Assembly (NCBI RefSeq): GCF_001618425.1
Contig: NZ_BDCU01000005.1
Coordinates: 1-64,000 of the forward strand
DNA from: Nocardia fusca NBRC 14340
Lineage (GTDB): Bacteria > Actinomycetota > Actinomycetes > Mycobacteriales > Mycobacteriaceae
Direction of reading: 5' to 3'
DNA length: 64,000 nt
Under the pieces are notes generated by a model, which ran no database searches, was not told the DNA's origin, and saw nothing but the letters and a program-made list of their open reading frames with translations. A program made the position numbers and the translations under genes. This document shows positions 8,626 to 19,829 of this stretch, piece after piece. Each line of letters starts with the position of its first letter. The first letter of the stretch is position 1.

Positions 8626-9656
8626 AATTCGCGCTCAGCCCGGAGCATCAGGACTTCGGTGCCAGTATCCGCAAACTGTTCGAGTCCGGTTCCACGGCCG
8701 CCGCGGTGCGGGCGTGGAGCGCCGGTGATCCGGCGCCCGGCCGGGCACTGATCGAACAGCTGGCCGCCGCGGGAGCGTTCGGCCTGACCATCACCGAGGA
8801 GTTCGGCGGTCTCGACGCCGAACCACTGGACCAGGTGGTGGCCTTCGTCGAGATCGGCCGGGCCGCGGCACCGGGGCCGCTGGTGGAGTCGGCGGCTGCC
8901 GTCCCCGCGCTGCTCCAAACGCTCGCCGGCACGGACCCGGAACCGGCCCGGCGCTGGTTGCCGGGAATCTCCGAGGGCACGGTGTCGGCCACCGTCGCCT
9001 TCACCGGTACGGGTGGCCGGGCGATCGCCGTGGACGCCGACCGGGTCGATCTCGTACTGGTGGCCGACGGCGACCGGATAAGCACCGGGCGGGTCGGCGC
9101 GGCGGTTCGCTCGGTGGACCCCGCACGCCGGCTGTTCGCGGTCGAGGCCGATGAACTCCTCGCCGAGGGACCGCGGGCCGCGGAACCCGTCGCGGCCGCC
9201 TTCGACGCCGGCACCCTGGCCAACGCGGCCCAGCTGCTCGGTGCGGGCAAGGCGCTGCTCGACGCGTCGACCGACTACGTGAAGCAACGCAAACAGTTCG
9301 GTCGCCCGATCGGTGAATTCCAGGCCGTCAAACAGAAACTGGCCGATGTCCTCATCGGCCTCGACCTCGCCGAACCGCTGCTGCACCGGGCCGCGCTGAC
9401 CACCGCGACGGCCAACCGGGCCCGCGACACCTCCGCCGCGGCCGTCGCCTGCGCCGACGCCGCCTACCGGGCGGCCCGCGCCGCCCTGCAGGTGCACGGG
9501 GCAATCGGCTACACCGCGGAATACGACCTGTCGCTGTGGCTGACCCGGGTCACCGCATTGCGCACCGCCTGGGGCACCCCGGATCTGCACCGCGGCCGGA
9601 TCGCCGAGGCGCTGCGCACCGGGCCCGCCGCGGATCCGGCCGGCGCGCTCACCTGA
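8622..9656 (+). CDS. fadE32: Acyl-CoA dehydrogenase FadE32
   Basis: A 344-residue acyl-CoA dehydrogenase of the short partner type. It has a divergent middle domain, then YVKQRKQFGRPIGEFQAVKQ and VHGAIGYTAEYDLSLWLTR near the C-terminus. It starts with ATG overlapping fadE31 by 4 bp, which fits heteromer assembly by coupled translation. It acts in beta-oxidation of HIP-derived CoA esters by synteny with the mycobacterial fadD3-fadE31-32-33 cluster. A 75-bp gap separates it from fadE33. Confidence 0.85.
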   Translation: MKFALSPEHQDFGASIRKLFESGSTAAAVRAWSAGDPAPGRALIEQLAAAGAFGLTITEEFGGLDAEPLDQVVAFVEIGRAAAPGPLVESAAAVPALLQTLAGTDPEPARRWLPGISEGTVSATVAFTGTGGRAIAVDADRVDLVLVADGDRISTGRVGAAVRSVDPARRLFAVEADELLAEGPRAAEPVAAAFDAGTLANAAQLLGAGKALLDASTDYVKQRKQFGRPIGEFQAVKQKLADVLIGLDLAEPLLHRAALTTATANRARDTSAAAVACADAAYRAARAALQVHGAIGYTAEYDLSLWLTRVTALRTAWGTPDLHRGRIAEALRTGPAADPAGALT

Positions 9657-9731
9657 CCGGAGAACCGGCAGGCAGCGGCGAGAACGCCACGGTTGCACTG
9701 CCGGTATCCGTCCGAAACCACGGGAGAATAG

Positions 9732-10784
9732 ATGATCAGCGAGGAACAGCAGGAGTTGGTGGCGGCGGTCCGGGGACTGCTGGCCAAACGTGACGCGCGA
9801 GCCGGTGTCCGTAAGGCCATGGACACCGACCTGGGCTACGACCCGCAGCTGTGGGCGCAGCTGTGCGAACAGGTCGGCGTGGCCGCGCTGGCCGTACCCG
9901 AGGAGTTCGGCGGGTTCGGCGCGGGCCTGGTCGAATCCCTGCTGGTGATCGGCGAACTCGGCCGGACACTCGCCGATGTGCCGATGCTGGGCTCGGCGGT
10001 ACTGGGCGTGCAGGCGGTACTGCTCTCCGGTGACGACGAGGCCTGCGCGCGGCTGCTGCCCGAGGTCGCCGAGGGCCGCCGCACCCTCGCCGTCTGCTGG
10101 GCCTCGGCCCGTGGCTGGGACGATTTCGGGGTGCAGGCAGCGGGGGAAACCCTCGACGGTACGGCCCACTACGTGCTCGACGGCACCGTCGCCGACACTC
10201 TGATCGTGGTCACCGAAACCGGCCTCTTCGAGGTCGACCCGACCGCCGACGGTGTCGAGCGGCACCGGGTCGCCGCCATGGACCCCTCCCGTGCCCTGTC
10301 GGAGATCTCGTTCACCGCGACGCCTGCCCGCCGGCTGGGCGACGCGGACCCCGCCCCGATCATCGAACGTCTGCACCGCGTCGCGTGGGCCGCGGTCGCC
10401 GCCGAACAGGTCGGTGCGGCCGAATACTGCCTCGAGGCCACGGTCGAGTACACCAGGTCCCGGGTGCAATTCGGCCGGGCCATCGGCAGTTTCCAGGCCC
10501 TCAAGCACCGGATGGCCGATATGTACGTACTCGCCGAGTCGGCGAAATCGGCCGCCCTGGCCGCCGCCTTCGCGGTGGCCGAGGACGCGCCGTCGGCCGC
10601 CGAGGACGTCTGGGTCGCCCGTCGGCAGTGCTCCGAATCGTTCTCCACGATCGCCGCGGAAACCATCCAGCTGCACGGCGGTATCGCCATCACCTGGGAA
10701 CACGACGCGCACCTGTACTTCAAGCGCGCCCACGGCGACGCCGAGCTCTTCGGCACCCCCCGCCGGCCGGCGGTCCGGAACTGA
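9732..10784 (+). CDS. fadE33: Acyl-CoA dehydrogenase FadE33
   Basis: A 350-residue short-type acyl-CoA dehydrogenase with YTRSRVQFGRAIGSFQALKH and LHGGIAITWEHDAHLYFKRA. It is the last gene of the fadD3 operon, after a 75-bp gap that contains no obvious terminator. It is known in mycobacteria as an alternative partner of FadE31. Just downstream the DNA runs into a truncated regulator on the other strand, so the 3' side of this operon looks like a rearrangement boundary. Confidence 0.85.
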   Translation: MISEEQQELVAAVRGLLAKRDARAGVRKAMDTDLGYDPQLWAQLCEQVGVAALAVPEEFGGFGAGLVESLLVIGELGRTLADVPMLGSAVLGVQAVLLSGDDEACARLLPEVAEGRRTLAVCWASARGWDDFGVQAAGETLDGTAHYVLDGTVADTLIVVTETGLFEVDPTADGVERHRVAAMDPSRALSEISFTATPARRLGDADPAPIIERLHRVAWAAVAAEQVGAAEYCLEATVEYTRSRVQFGRAIGSFQALKHRMADMYVLAESAKSAALAAAFAVAEDAPSAAEDVWVARRQCSESFSTIAAETIQLHGGIAITWEHDAHLYFKRAHGDAELFGTPRRPAVRN

Positions 10785-10789
10785 CGACG

Positions 10790-11091
10790 GTTACCCCGCG
10801 GCTGCCCTTTCGGTTGCTTCCGCTATCCGCCCGAAGGCCTCCCCGGTGGACGTACCAGGAGCGGCGCAGTACCGTGGCCAGGGCGCCGAGCACCTGTGCC
10901 GACGGTCGCGGCCCGCGGGCCTGCTCCATCCGCACGTAGTACTCGACCGAGATACCGGCCAGCAGCGCGACTTCCTGCCGGCGCAGTCCCGGCGTACGCC
11001 GCCGGGCCGTCTCCGATAGACCGACATCGCGCGGACGGATCTCGCCGCGCCGGGCACGCAGGAACGCGGCGAGATCGGTGGCCTCGGTCAT
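10790..11091 (-). pseudogene. Truncated XRE/MmyB-type transcription regulator
   Basis: From the ATG at 11091 the frame encodes a typical MmyB-like N-terminus. It has FLRARRGEIRPRDVGL, an HTH in TPGLRRQEVALLAGISVEYY and VRMEQARGPRPSAQVLGAL. It then stops resembling the family after about 80 residues (ATVLR), and the 200-residue ligand domain is missing. The remaining frame runs into the fadE33 3' end. Intact regulators of this type usually lie divergent from an SDR gene, exactly as here, so the loss is recent or tolerated. It may still encode a short DNA-binding peptide. Confidence 0.75.
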
Positions 11092-11191
11092 CGTTCCATT
11101 CTGATCCGTCCCACCGCGCCCAGCGTGGTACAGCCGATACCACTTTCGTCCGGGCCTCCCCCGCCCTGCGCGCCGATGACAACGTCGGCTC

Positions 11192-11947
11192 ATGACGACG
11201 ATCGCCTTGATCACCGGAGCCAACAAGGGCATCGGATTCGAAACCGCCCGGCAGCCGGCCGAGCGGGGAGCCACTGTATTGATCGGAGCCCGGGACCCCC
11301 ACCGGGGCCGGGCCGCCACCGAGAAGCTGGCGGCCGAAGGTGCCGATACGCGGTTCATCCAGCTGGATGTGACCGATGCCGGATCGATCGCCGCGGCGGC
11401 GGACCGTATCGATTCGGAGTTCGGGCGTCTCGACATCCTGGTGAACAATGCCGGGATACCCGGCCGGCTCGACGGGGACGGCGCCCCTTCCTCGACTTCC
11501 CCGGACACCCTGCGGGAAGTCTTCGAGACCAATGTCTTCGCACCCGTAGCGGTCACCAATGCGGTGCTGCCGCTGCTGCGCCGGGCCGACGCTGCCCGGA
11601 TCGTGAACACCTCGAGCGAGGTCGGGTCGATGACCATGGCCGCCGACCCGGCCGGGCCGCTGTGGCCGATGGCGGCCGTCACCTACCCCACTTCCAAGAC
11701 CGCCCTGACCATGATCACCCTGATGTACGCGAAAGAACTGCGCGACACCGCCATCAAGGTGAACGCGGCGAATCCGGGCTATTGCGCCACCGATTTCAAC
11801 GGCAACACCGGTTTCCGCACTGCCGCCCAGGGCGCCGAGCCGGTCGTGCACTTGGCGACGCTGCCCGCCGACGGTCCTACGGGACAGTTCTGGGGTTACC
11901 GCTGGGGTGCCGAGGACGGTGCCGAATACGGACCGCTGCCCTGGTGA
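11192..11947 (+). CDS. Short-chain dehydrogenase/reductase
   Basis: A 251-residue SDR. The nucleotide motif is TGANKGIGFETA, NNAG comes after about 85 residues, the catalytic Ser is in VNTSSEVGS and the Tyr/Lys pair in TYPTSKTALT. This subgroup is often paired with a divergent MmyB-like regulator, which here is truncated. One oddity is RQPAERGATV, where most relatives have RQLAERG. The substrate is unknown. A hairpin at 12001-12024 can terminate its transcript. Confidence 0.82.
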   Translation: MTTIALITGANKGIGFETARQPAERGATVLIGARDPHRGRAATEKLAAEGADTRFIQLDVTDAGSIAAAADRIDSEFGRLDILVNNAGIPGRLDGDGAPSSTSPDTLREVFETNVFAPVAVTNAVLPLLRRADAARIVNTSSEVGSMTMAADPAGPLWPMAAVTYPTSKTALTMITLMYAKELRDTAIKVNAANPGYCATDFNGNTGFRTAAQGAEPVVHLATLPADGPTGQFWGYRWGAEDGAEYGPLPW

Positions 11948-12000
11948 GGTCCACGCGAAGGCGATGCCGTCACCACCGCCGCCACGGCGGACGGAAACCG

Positions 12001-12024
12001 CTCCGGTAGGCGCTCCTACCGGAG
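12001..12024 (+). terminator. Hairpin terminator after the SDR gene
   Basis: A perfect 10-bp stem (CTCCGGTAGG/CCTACCGGAG) with a 4-base loop lies 53 bp after the SDR stop. No T-run follows, as is common in high-GC actinomycetes. Confidence 0.6.
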
Positions 12025-12163
12025 GGCGGCATCCATCCGCCTCATCGCGCGGTTCTGCCGCCGGGAAGCGGTAGCGAGTAACCATCGGAAAAAACAATTG
12101 CGCGGCGTGGGGAAGCCGTGCCAGAGTGACGGACAACAGCGAGTTGTGAGGGAGGTGGAGAAC

Positions 12164-12250
12164 GTGACGGTCGCCCGGATTGCCGTGGCGCGGCGAACCG
12201 CACCGGTTCGTACCGCCCCGTCGTTCTCCCTTTCGAACTCCACTCGCTGA
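12164..12250 (+). CDS. Possible 28-residue leader ORF upstream of rsgA
   Basis: A GTG at 12164 follows a GGGAGGTGGAG ribosome-binding-like stretch and opens a 28-codon frame that is rich in Arg, Ala and Thr. It ends at TGA 12248-12250, 41 bp before rsgA. It could be a leader peptide or chance. Nothing else is recognised in 12025-12291. Confidence 0.25.
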   Translation: MTVARIAVARRTAPVRTAPSFSLSNSTR

Positions 12251-12291
12251 GCCCGGTCGGGCTCGGCGCCCGACGAAGGATCTCTTCCCAA

Positions 12292-13338
12292 ATGGTCGAC
12301 TTCGACCCACTCGTCCCTTTCGGCTGGACAGAAGCCGTAGCCGCGCAGTACCTCCCGCTCCTCGACCCCGATTGCGTACCCGCGCGCATCGTCCGAATGG
12401 ATCGTGGCGAATGCGATGTGGTGACCCCGACCGGGCCGGCCCGGGCCACCTGCCCGCGCGCGGACTCACCGGTGAGCGGTCTGTGCACCGGCGACTGGGT
12501 GGGCCTGGACGCTCGTTCGCACGTCCGGGCACAGCTGCCCCGCCGTACCGCCATCACCCGTTCCGCCGCGTCCGGGCGCTCGGAGGCCCAGGTGCTGGCC
12601 GCCAATGTCGATACCGTGCTGATCTGCGCGCCCGCCGACGGCGACGTGGATCTGGGGCGAATCGAGCGGATGCTCGCCCTGGTCTGGGAGAGCGGCGCCC
12701 AGCCCGTGGTCGTGCTCACCAAGGCGGACACCGCCGAAGACATACCACTCGACGAGGTTCGTGCCGTGGCGCCGGGAGCGCCGGTGCTGGCGGTCAGCGC
12801 GACCACCGAACTCGGCCTCGATGTGCTGGTCGCGGTACTGAGCGGAACGGTGGCGCTGCTGGGACCGTCCGGCGCGGGTAAATCCACGCTGGCCAACGCA
12901 CTGCTCGGCGCGGAGGTCTTCGCCACCGACACGGTGCGCGCGGCCGACAAGAAGGGCCGGCACACCACGGTGCACCGCGAGCTGCGGCCGCTGCCCACCG
13001 GCGGCACCCTCATCGACACTCCCGGGTTGCGGGGCGTCGGATTGTGGGACGCGGCCGAAGGCATCAGCCGGACCTTCAGCGATATCGAGCAGCTCGCCGC
13101 CGACTGCCGGTTCGCCGACTGCGCCCACGACGCCGAACCGGGTTGCGCGGTGCGCGCGGCCGTCGAATCCGGGGAAGTGCCGGAACGGCGGGTGCGCAGC
13201 TATCGCAAGCTGGGCAAGGAGAACGCCTGGATGGAAGCGCGATCGGACAAACGGCTCCAGGCCGAGCGCGACAAGGTCTGGCGGGGTCGCGCCAAGGAAC
13301 AGCGGCGTATGTATCGCGAGCGCGGCTCCCGGCGCTGA
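12292..13338 (+). CDS. rsgA: Ribosome small-subunit GTPase RsgA (YjeQ/EngC)
   Basis: A 348-residue circularly permuted GTPase acting in late 30S subunit maturation. The order is an OB-like N-domain, then G4 TKAD at 143-146, the G1 P-loop GPSGAGKST at 191-199, G3 DTPG at 242-245, and a C-terminal zinc motif with Cys272, Cys277, His279 and Cys285. The permuted G4-G1-G3 order is diagnostic. The start has an AAGGA site upstream. It is a monocistronic housekeeping gene flanked by hairpins, sitting between two sterol blocks. Confidence 0.93.
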   Translation: MVDFDPLVPFGWTEAVAAQYLPLLDPDCVPARIVRMDRGECDVVTPTGPARATCPRADSPVSGLCTGDWVGLDARSHVRAQLPRRTAITRSAASGRSEAQVLAANVDTVLICAPADGDVDLGRIERMLALVWESGAQPVVVLTKADTAEDIPLDEVRAVAPGAPVLAVSATTELGLDVLVAVLSGTVALLGPSGAGKSTLANALLGAEVFATDTVRAADKKGRHTTVHRELRPLPTGGTLIDTPGLRGVGLWDAAEGISRTFSDIEQLAADCRFADCAHDAEPGCAVRAAVESGEVPERRVRSYRKLGKENAWMEARSDKRLQAERDKVWRGRAKEQRRMYRERGSRR

Positions 13339-13367
13339 CCGCGCGGACAGGCGCCGTCCAAAGGACA

Positions 13368-13403
13368 GCGGCGGCCGCTTCAGTTCTTCTGAGCGGCCGC
13401 CGC
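13368..13403. terminator. Strong hairpin between convergent rsgA and the kshA operon
   Basis: A perfect 12-bp stem (GCGGCGGCCGCT/AGCGGCCGCCGC) is extended to about 15 bp by an inner TCAG/CTGA with one bulge. It lies 30 bp from each convergent stop codon, so it can serve both strands. Confidence 0.75.
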
Positions 13404-13431
13404 GTACCGGAGGTCCGAGGACTCCGGCCAC

Positions 13432-13761
13432 TTACTCCGGAACCTCGAGCAAGCCCTCGTCGACGGCCCATTTGATGGTCTTCTGCAAACGCTCACAGGT
13501 ATCCGGCCGACCGGGCCCGTACCCCTTGGCGTTGAGTTCGGCGAAGACCGGACAGCGGGTGGCCGGGTTCTCGGCCCACTGCACCGAGGTCTGCCGGGAG
13601 CTGCTCTTACGGACCCGTACCTCGGCGTCGCAGGCCTGACACCGCAGCGGTGTCAGGCCGTCCTCCAGGTATCGCTGCTGGTCCACGACCGTCTGGGCCC
13701 GCACCGCGGCCTGCCGGGCGGGCTGGTCGGCGAAGTCGGGTGCTTTTGCCCAGCGGGTCAT
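13432..13761 (-). CDS. Small conserved protein coupled to kshA
   Basis: A 109-residue protein of unknown function. It contains CQACDAEVRVRK (CxxC), then TRCPVF and DTCERLQ, so four Cys that might bind metal. It begins one base after the kshA stop, so it is co-translated with the oxygenase. Its position recalls the unknown protein next to kshA in mycobacteria (Rv3527), but I cannot confirm homology. A role in assembling or stabilising the Rieske oxygenase is a guess from context. No membrane segment or signal peptide is visible. Confidence 0.7.
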   Translation of the reverse strand: MTRWAKAPDFADQPARQAAVRAQTVVDQQRYLEDGLTPLRCQACDAEVRVRKSSSRQTSVQWAENPATRCPVFAELNAKGYGPGRPDTCERLQKTIKWAVDEGLLEVPE

Positions 13762-13762
13762 A

Positions 13763-15055
13763 TCAGACTCCTGCCTCCGCTTGGTCGGCGTCCGCCGCGG
13801 CCGCCTCTTGTTCGCGTTTGCGCCGCAGGTTCTCTTCGACCTCGGCTTCCCATGCCTCGTTCGCCTTGGTGGTGTCGACCTCGAATTCGAACCGCTGGGT
13901 CATTTTCTCGGTCACATCGGCGACGTCGACATAGAACTGGTCGTACCAGCGCCGCAGCTGGTAGACCGGGCCGTCTTCTTCACAGAGCAGCGGATTCTCG
14001 ACCTTGGACTTGTGCTTCCAGATCTCCACGTCCTGCAGGAAGCCGTCGCCGAAGAAATCGGCCATGGTCCGGGCGAGGTTCTGCGCGGTCTCGTCGTCGA
14101 GGCCCTTCGGCTTCTCGACGGTCAGCCCCCACTGCAGCATGAACGAATCCTGCGTCACCGGGTAATGGCAGTTGATCAGGTTGACCTTGATCTCGTAACC
14201 ACCGTAGCTGTTGATCAGGGGGTTGATCATGTAGGAGGGGCCGAAGTACGACGCCTCCGATTTCAACAGCTGCTCGCCGGCGTATTTGGCCGCCATACCG
14301 ACATCCGGGCGCCCCTTGGTCTCCAGGAACTGAGTGGCCACATGCCCCTCGAAAACGTTCTTGAAGTAGGTGGGGAACGCGAAGTGGATATAGAAGAAGT
14401 GGGCCATATCCACCACGTTGTCGATGATCTCGCGGCAATTCGCGCCCTCGATCAGCAACTGGTTCCAGGTCCACTGCGTCCAGCCGCTGTCGAGTTCCTC
14501 CACCGGGTTGCCGTCGGCATCGGTGTAGGGGCCCTCGATATGCGGGATGGTGACCTCGGGCGGCGGTTCGTTGCGCTCGTGGTCGTGCCAGACGAAGAGC
14601 TGACCGTTGCGCTCGAGGGTGGTCCAGCGACGAGTACGCGCCAGTGGCGGGACCCGCCGCGCGTAGGGGATGGACGTGCATTTGCCGCTCGCGCCCCAGC
14701 GCCAATCGTGGAACGGGCAGGCGACGTCGTCGCCCTTGATCTCACCCATGCTGAGATCACCGCCCATATGCCGGCAGTAGGCGTCGAGTACGTGCAATTC
14801 GTCGGCGCTGTCGGCCCAGATCACCAGTTTGGTGCCGAACGCTTGCACCGAATGCGGTTTGCCGTCCCGGAAATTCTGCGCCAGCCCCAGGCAATGCCAT
14901 CCGCGCGCGTACCGGGTGGGAACCGAGCCGACGTCGAGCTCCCGCACCTTCGCACCGCCGCGCTGCGCCGGATCCGCCGCCGTGCGGGTCCCTCCGTGGT
15001 TACGCACGCTGCCTCCTCCGGGCCCATCGCTCGGCGACGGGGGGGTTACTGCCAT
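13763..15055 (-). CDS. kshA: 3-ketosteroid 9-alpha-hydroxylase oxygenase KshA
   Basis: A 430-residue Rieske oxygenase. The [2Fe-2S] ligands are Cys94, His96, Cys113 and His116 (CRHMGG...CPFHDW). The mononuclear iron site includes His219 and His224 in DMAHFFYIHF, with Asn206 nearby. KshA with reductase KshB 9-hydroxylates 3-ketosteroids; with KstD action this opens ring B. I chose the ATG at 15055 because a strong AGGAGGAGGA site precedes it; the longer open frame lacks family sequence. It is divergent from hsaA, with two KstR-type boxes between them. KshB is not in the window. Confidence 0.94.
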   Translation of the reverse strand: MAVTPPSPSDGPGGGSVRNHGGTRTAADPAQRGGAKVRELDVGSVPTRYARGWHCLGLAQNFRDGKPHSVQAFGTKLVIWADSADELHVLDAYCRHMGGDLSMGEIKGDDVACPFHDWRWGASGKCTSIPYARRVPPLARTRRWTTLERNGQLFVWHDHERNEPPPEVTIPHIEGPYTDADGNPVEELDSGWTQWTWNQLLIEGANCREIIDNVVDMAHFFYIHFAFPTYFKNVFEGHVATQFLETKGRPDVGMAAKYAGEQLLKSEASYFGPSYMINPLINSYGGYEIKVNLINCHYPVTQDSFMLQWGLTVEKPKGLDDETAQNLARTMADFFGDGFLQDVEIWKHKSKVENPLLCEEDGPVYQLRRWYDQFYVDVADVTEKMTQRFEFEVDTTKANEAWEAEVEENLRRKREQEAAAADADQAEAGV

Positions 15056-15078
15056 CGCAATTCCTCCTCCTGCTGTAC

Positions 15079-15092
15079 TAGAACACGTTACA
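15079..15092. promoter_or_regulatory. KstR-type operator at kshA
   Basis: TAGAACACGTTACA fits the KstR consensus TnnAACnnGTTnnA exactly. It lies 24 bp upstream of the kshA ATG, between the ribosome site and the divergent promoter region. Confidence 0.82.
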
Positions 15093-15181
15093 AAACTGCC
15101 GTCCCGAACGCCAGCGATTCGCGCCACATCCAGCACATGTCGCATATTCGCAGCACACCGACACCGGTTCTCGACACGAAC

Positions 15182-15195
15182 AAGAACCTGTTCTA
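15182..15195. promoter_or_regulatory. KstR-type operator at hsaA
   Basis: AAGAACCTGTTCTA contains a perfect inverted repeat AGAAC/GTTCT and matches the KstR consensus except for the first base. It lies 75 bp before the hsaA ATG and probably controls the hsaADCB operon. Confidence 0.8.
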
Positions 15196-15208
15196 GTCTC
15201 AGAGGTAA

Positions 15209-18213
<3,005 letters not shown>

Positions 18214-18306
18214 TCTCCGGCCGGACCCGGTGCGATACTCGCATCGGGTTCGGCTGAATACCGGCGGCCCGTCCGCCGGCAGCTCCATGAACGAGGCGAG
18301 GACGGT

Positions 18307-18930
18307 ATGAACGTGACGGCACCAGCGGATCCGGCCGACGGCGCAGGCGAAGCGGCCACGGAGCAGGCCCCCATCGACCCCCGGCAGTTCCGCAACATCC
18401 TCGGGCAGTTCTGCACCGGCATCACGGTCATCACCACGTTCACCGACGACGAAACCCCGATCGGTTTCGCGTGCCAGTCCTTCGCCGCACTCTCCCTGGA
18501 ACCACCCCTGGTGCTGTTCTGCCCGACCAAGGGTTCGCGGTCCTGGGCAGCCATCGAGGCCAACGGCCGATTCTGCGTGAACGTACTCGCCGAGGAACAG
18601 CAACCGGTCTGCGCGAAATTCGGCTCCCGCGAACCGGACAAGTTCGCCGGAACCGACTGGCACACCTCCGACCTCGGACTGCCCCGGCTGGACAACTCGC
18701 TGGCCACCATCGAATGCCGGGTGGACAGCGTGGTCGACGGCGGCGACCACTTCATCGTCATCGGCCGTGTCCTGGCCATGTCGGAGACCCCCGCCGCGAC
18801 CAACGGCCGTCCGCTGCTGTTCTACCGGGGTCAGTACACCGCCATCGAACCGGAGAAGACCACCCCCGCCCCCTGGCGCGCCGACCTGGACCACTTCCTC
18901 ACCACCACGACCCTGGACACCTGGTTGTAG
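18307..18930 (+). CDS. hsaB: Flavin reductase HsaB, partner of HsaA
   Basis: A 207-residue flavin reductase-like split-barrel protein. The N-terminal about 25 residues are a disordered Ala/Pro/Glu tail. The core contains LGQFCTGITVIT, GFACQSFAALSLEPPLVLFC and NGRFCVNVLAEEQ. It reduces FMN with NADH for HsaA. It is the last gene of hsaADCB, in the order A-D-C-B as in mycobacteria and rhodococci. A vapBC pair begins 81 bp further on. Confidence 0.92.
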   Translation: MNVTAPADPADGAGEAATEQAPIDPRQFRNILGQFCTGITVITTFTDDETPIGFACQSFAALSLEPPLVLFCPTKGSRSWAAIEANGRFCVNVLAEEQQPVCAKFGSREPDKFAGTDWHTSDLGLPRLDNSLATIECRVDSVVDGGDHFIVIGRVLAMSETPAATNGRPLLFYRGQYTAIEPEKTTPAPWRADLDHFLTTTTLDTWL

Positions 18931-18944
18931 GGCAGCCGAGCCGC

Positions 18945-18976
18945 ATGATATCAATATCAGGCGAATGCGATATCAT
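18945..18976. promoter_or_regulatory. Inverted repeat at the vapBC promoter
   Basis: ATGATATC and GATATCAT are perfect inverted arms 16 bp apart, directly upstream of the vapB ribosome site. AT-rich inverted repeats of this kind are the usual binding sites of VapB or VapBC complexes. Confidence 0.55.
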
Positions 18977-19011
18977 CTGAGGTGTCCCGGTACCAGGAGG
19001 TGACACGCCCC

Positions 19012-19224
19012 ATGGCACGAACTGTCATCGATGTAGACGACGAGAAGTTGGCCGCCGCGGCCGAGATTTTCGGTACGACGACCAAAGTCGCGACCGTGAA
19101 TGCTGCCCTCGAGGACGCGATCAAGCGCCGCCGGCGACAGTCTTTCCTCGACTGGATCGGCGCAGGCGGCCTCCCGGACCTGACCGGTCCAGTCGATCCG
19201 CCGGCCGGCCAGGGTGCGGCCTGA
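19012..19224 (+). CDS. vapB: VapB-type antitoxin
   Basis: A 70-residue antitoxin. The N-terminal ribbon-helix-helix reads ARTVIDVDDEKLAAAAEIFG, then TTTKVATVNAALEDAIKRRR. A flexible Pro/Gly-rich tail should wrap the toxin. The ATG at 19012 follows AGGAGG; upstream in-frame codons are not needed. The vapC GTG starts 2 bp after its stop. It likely represses its own operon through the repeat at 18945-18976. Confidence 0.85.
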   Translation: MARTVIDVDDEKLAAAAEIFGTTTKVATVNAALEDAIKRRRRQSFLDWIGAGGLPDLTGPVDPPAGQGAA

Positions 19225-19226
19225 AG

Positions 19227-19643
19227 GTGCCCACCCGATACCTCATCGACAAGTCGGCGTTCGCTCGCTACCCGAAGCCTGCCGTCCGCGCGGTTATCGA
19301 CCCGCTGCACAATGCCGGCCTCTTGTCCATCTGCGGGGCGGTCGAGCTGGAGATATTGCACTCGGCCAGGTCGAAGACCGACGCCCAGCGGATTCGCGAG
19401 GAATTGCGCGGTTTCGACTGGTTACCGACCCCCGACGAAGCTTGGGATCGCGCCGTCGAGATTCAGAGCCTGCTGATAGAGGGCGGAAATTGGCGCGCGC
19501 TGTCGGTTGCCGACCTTGTCGTTGCCGCCGTCGCCGAACGGCACCACACCACCGTGCTGCACTACGACGGCGACTACGACATGATCGCCGCGGTCACGGG
19601 GCAACCCACGCGATGGGTGGTCCGGCCGGGAACAGCAGATTGA
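19227..19643 (+). CDS. vapC: VapC-type PIN-domain ribonuclease toxin
   Basis: A 138-residue PIN-domain protein. Acidic active-site residues are Asp8 (YLIDKSA), the Glu in VELEIL, the Asp in SVADLVVAA and a C-terminal Asp in HYDGDYDMI. Such toxins cut tRNA or rRNA when free of VapB. The start is GTG at 19227. It is coupled to vapB. No gene is recognised in the 186 bp that follow. Confidence 0.88.
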   Translation: MPTRYLIDKSAFARYPKPAVRAVIDPLHNAGLLSICGAVELEILHSARSKTDAQRIREELRGFDWLPTPDEAWDRAVEIQSLLIEGGNWRALSVADLVVAAVAERHHTTVLHYDGDYDMIAAVTGQPTRWVVRPGTAD

Positions 19644-19829
19644 CACGGTTCGATCGCGCAACCTCTGTACGTGCCTCAGCATAAAAACAAGCTGCAGCAG
19701 CTCGGGCCGGCTCGTCATCGCCCGCCATCGCCGGGAGGCACCGCCTTGCGGCGCCCCTCACCGGCCACCCGCGCCCATCAACCCACCGCCGGAGCCCGCG
19801 CGAGACCGCACAAGCCGAACTCCTGGGCC

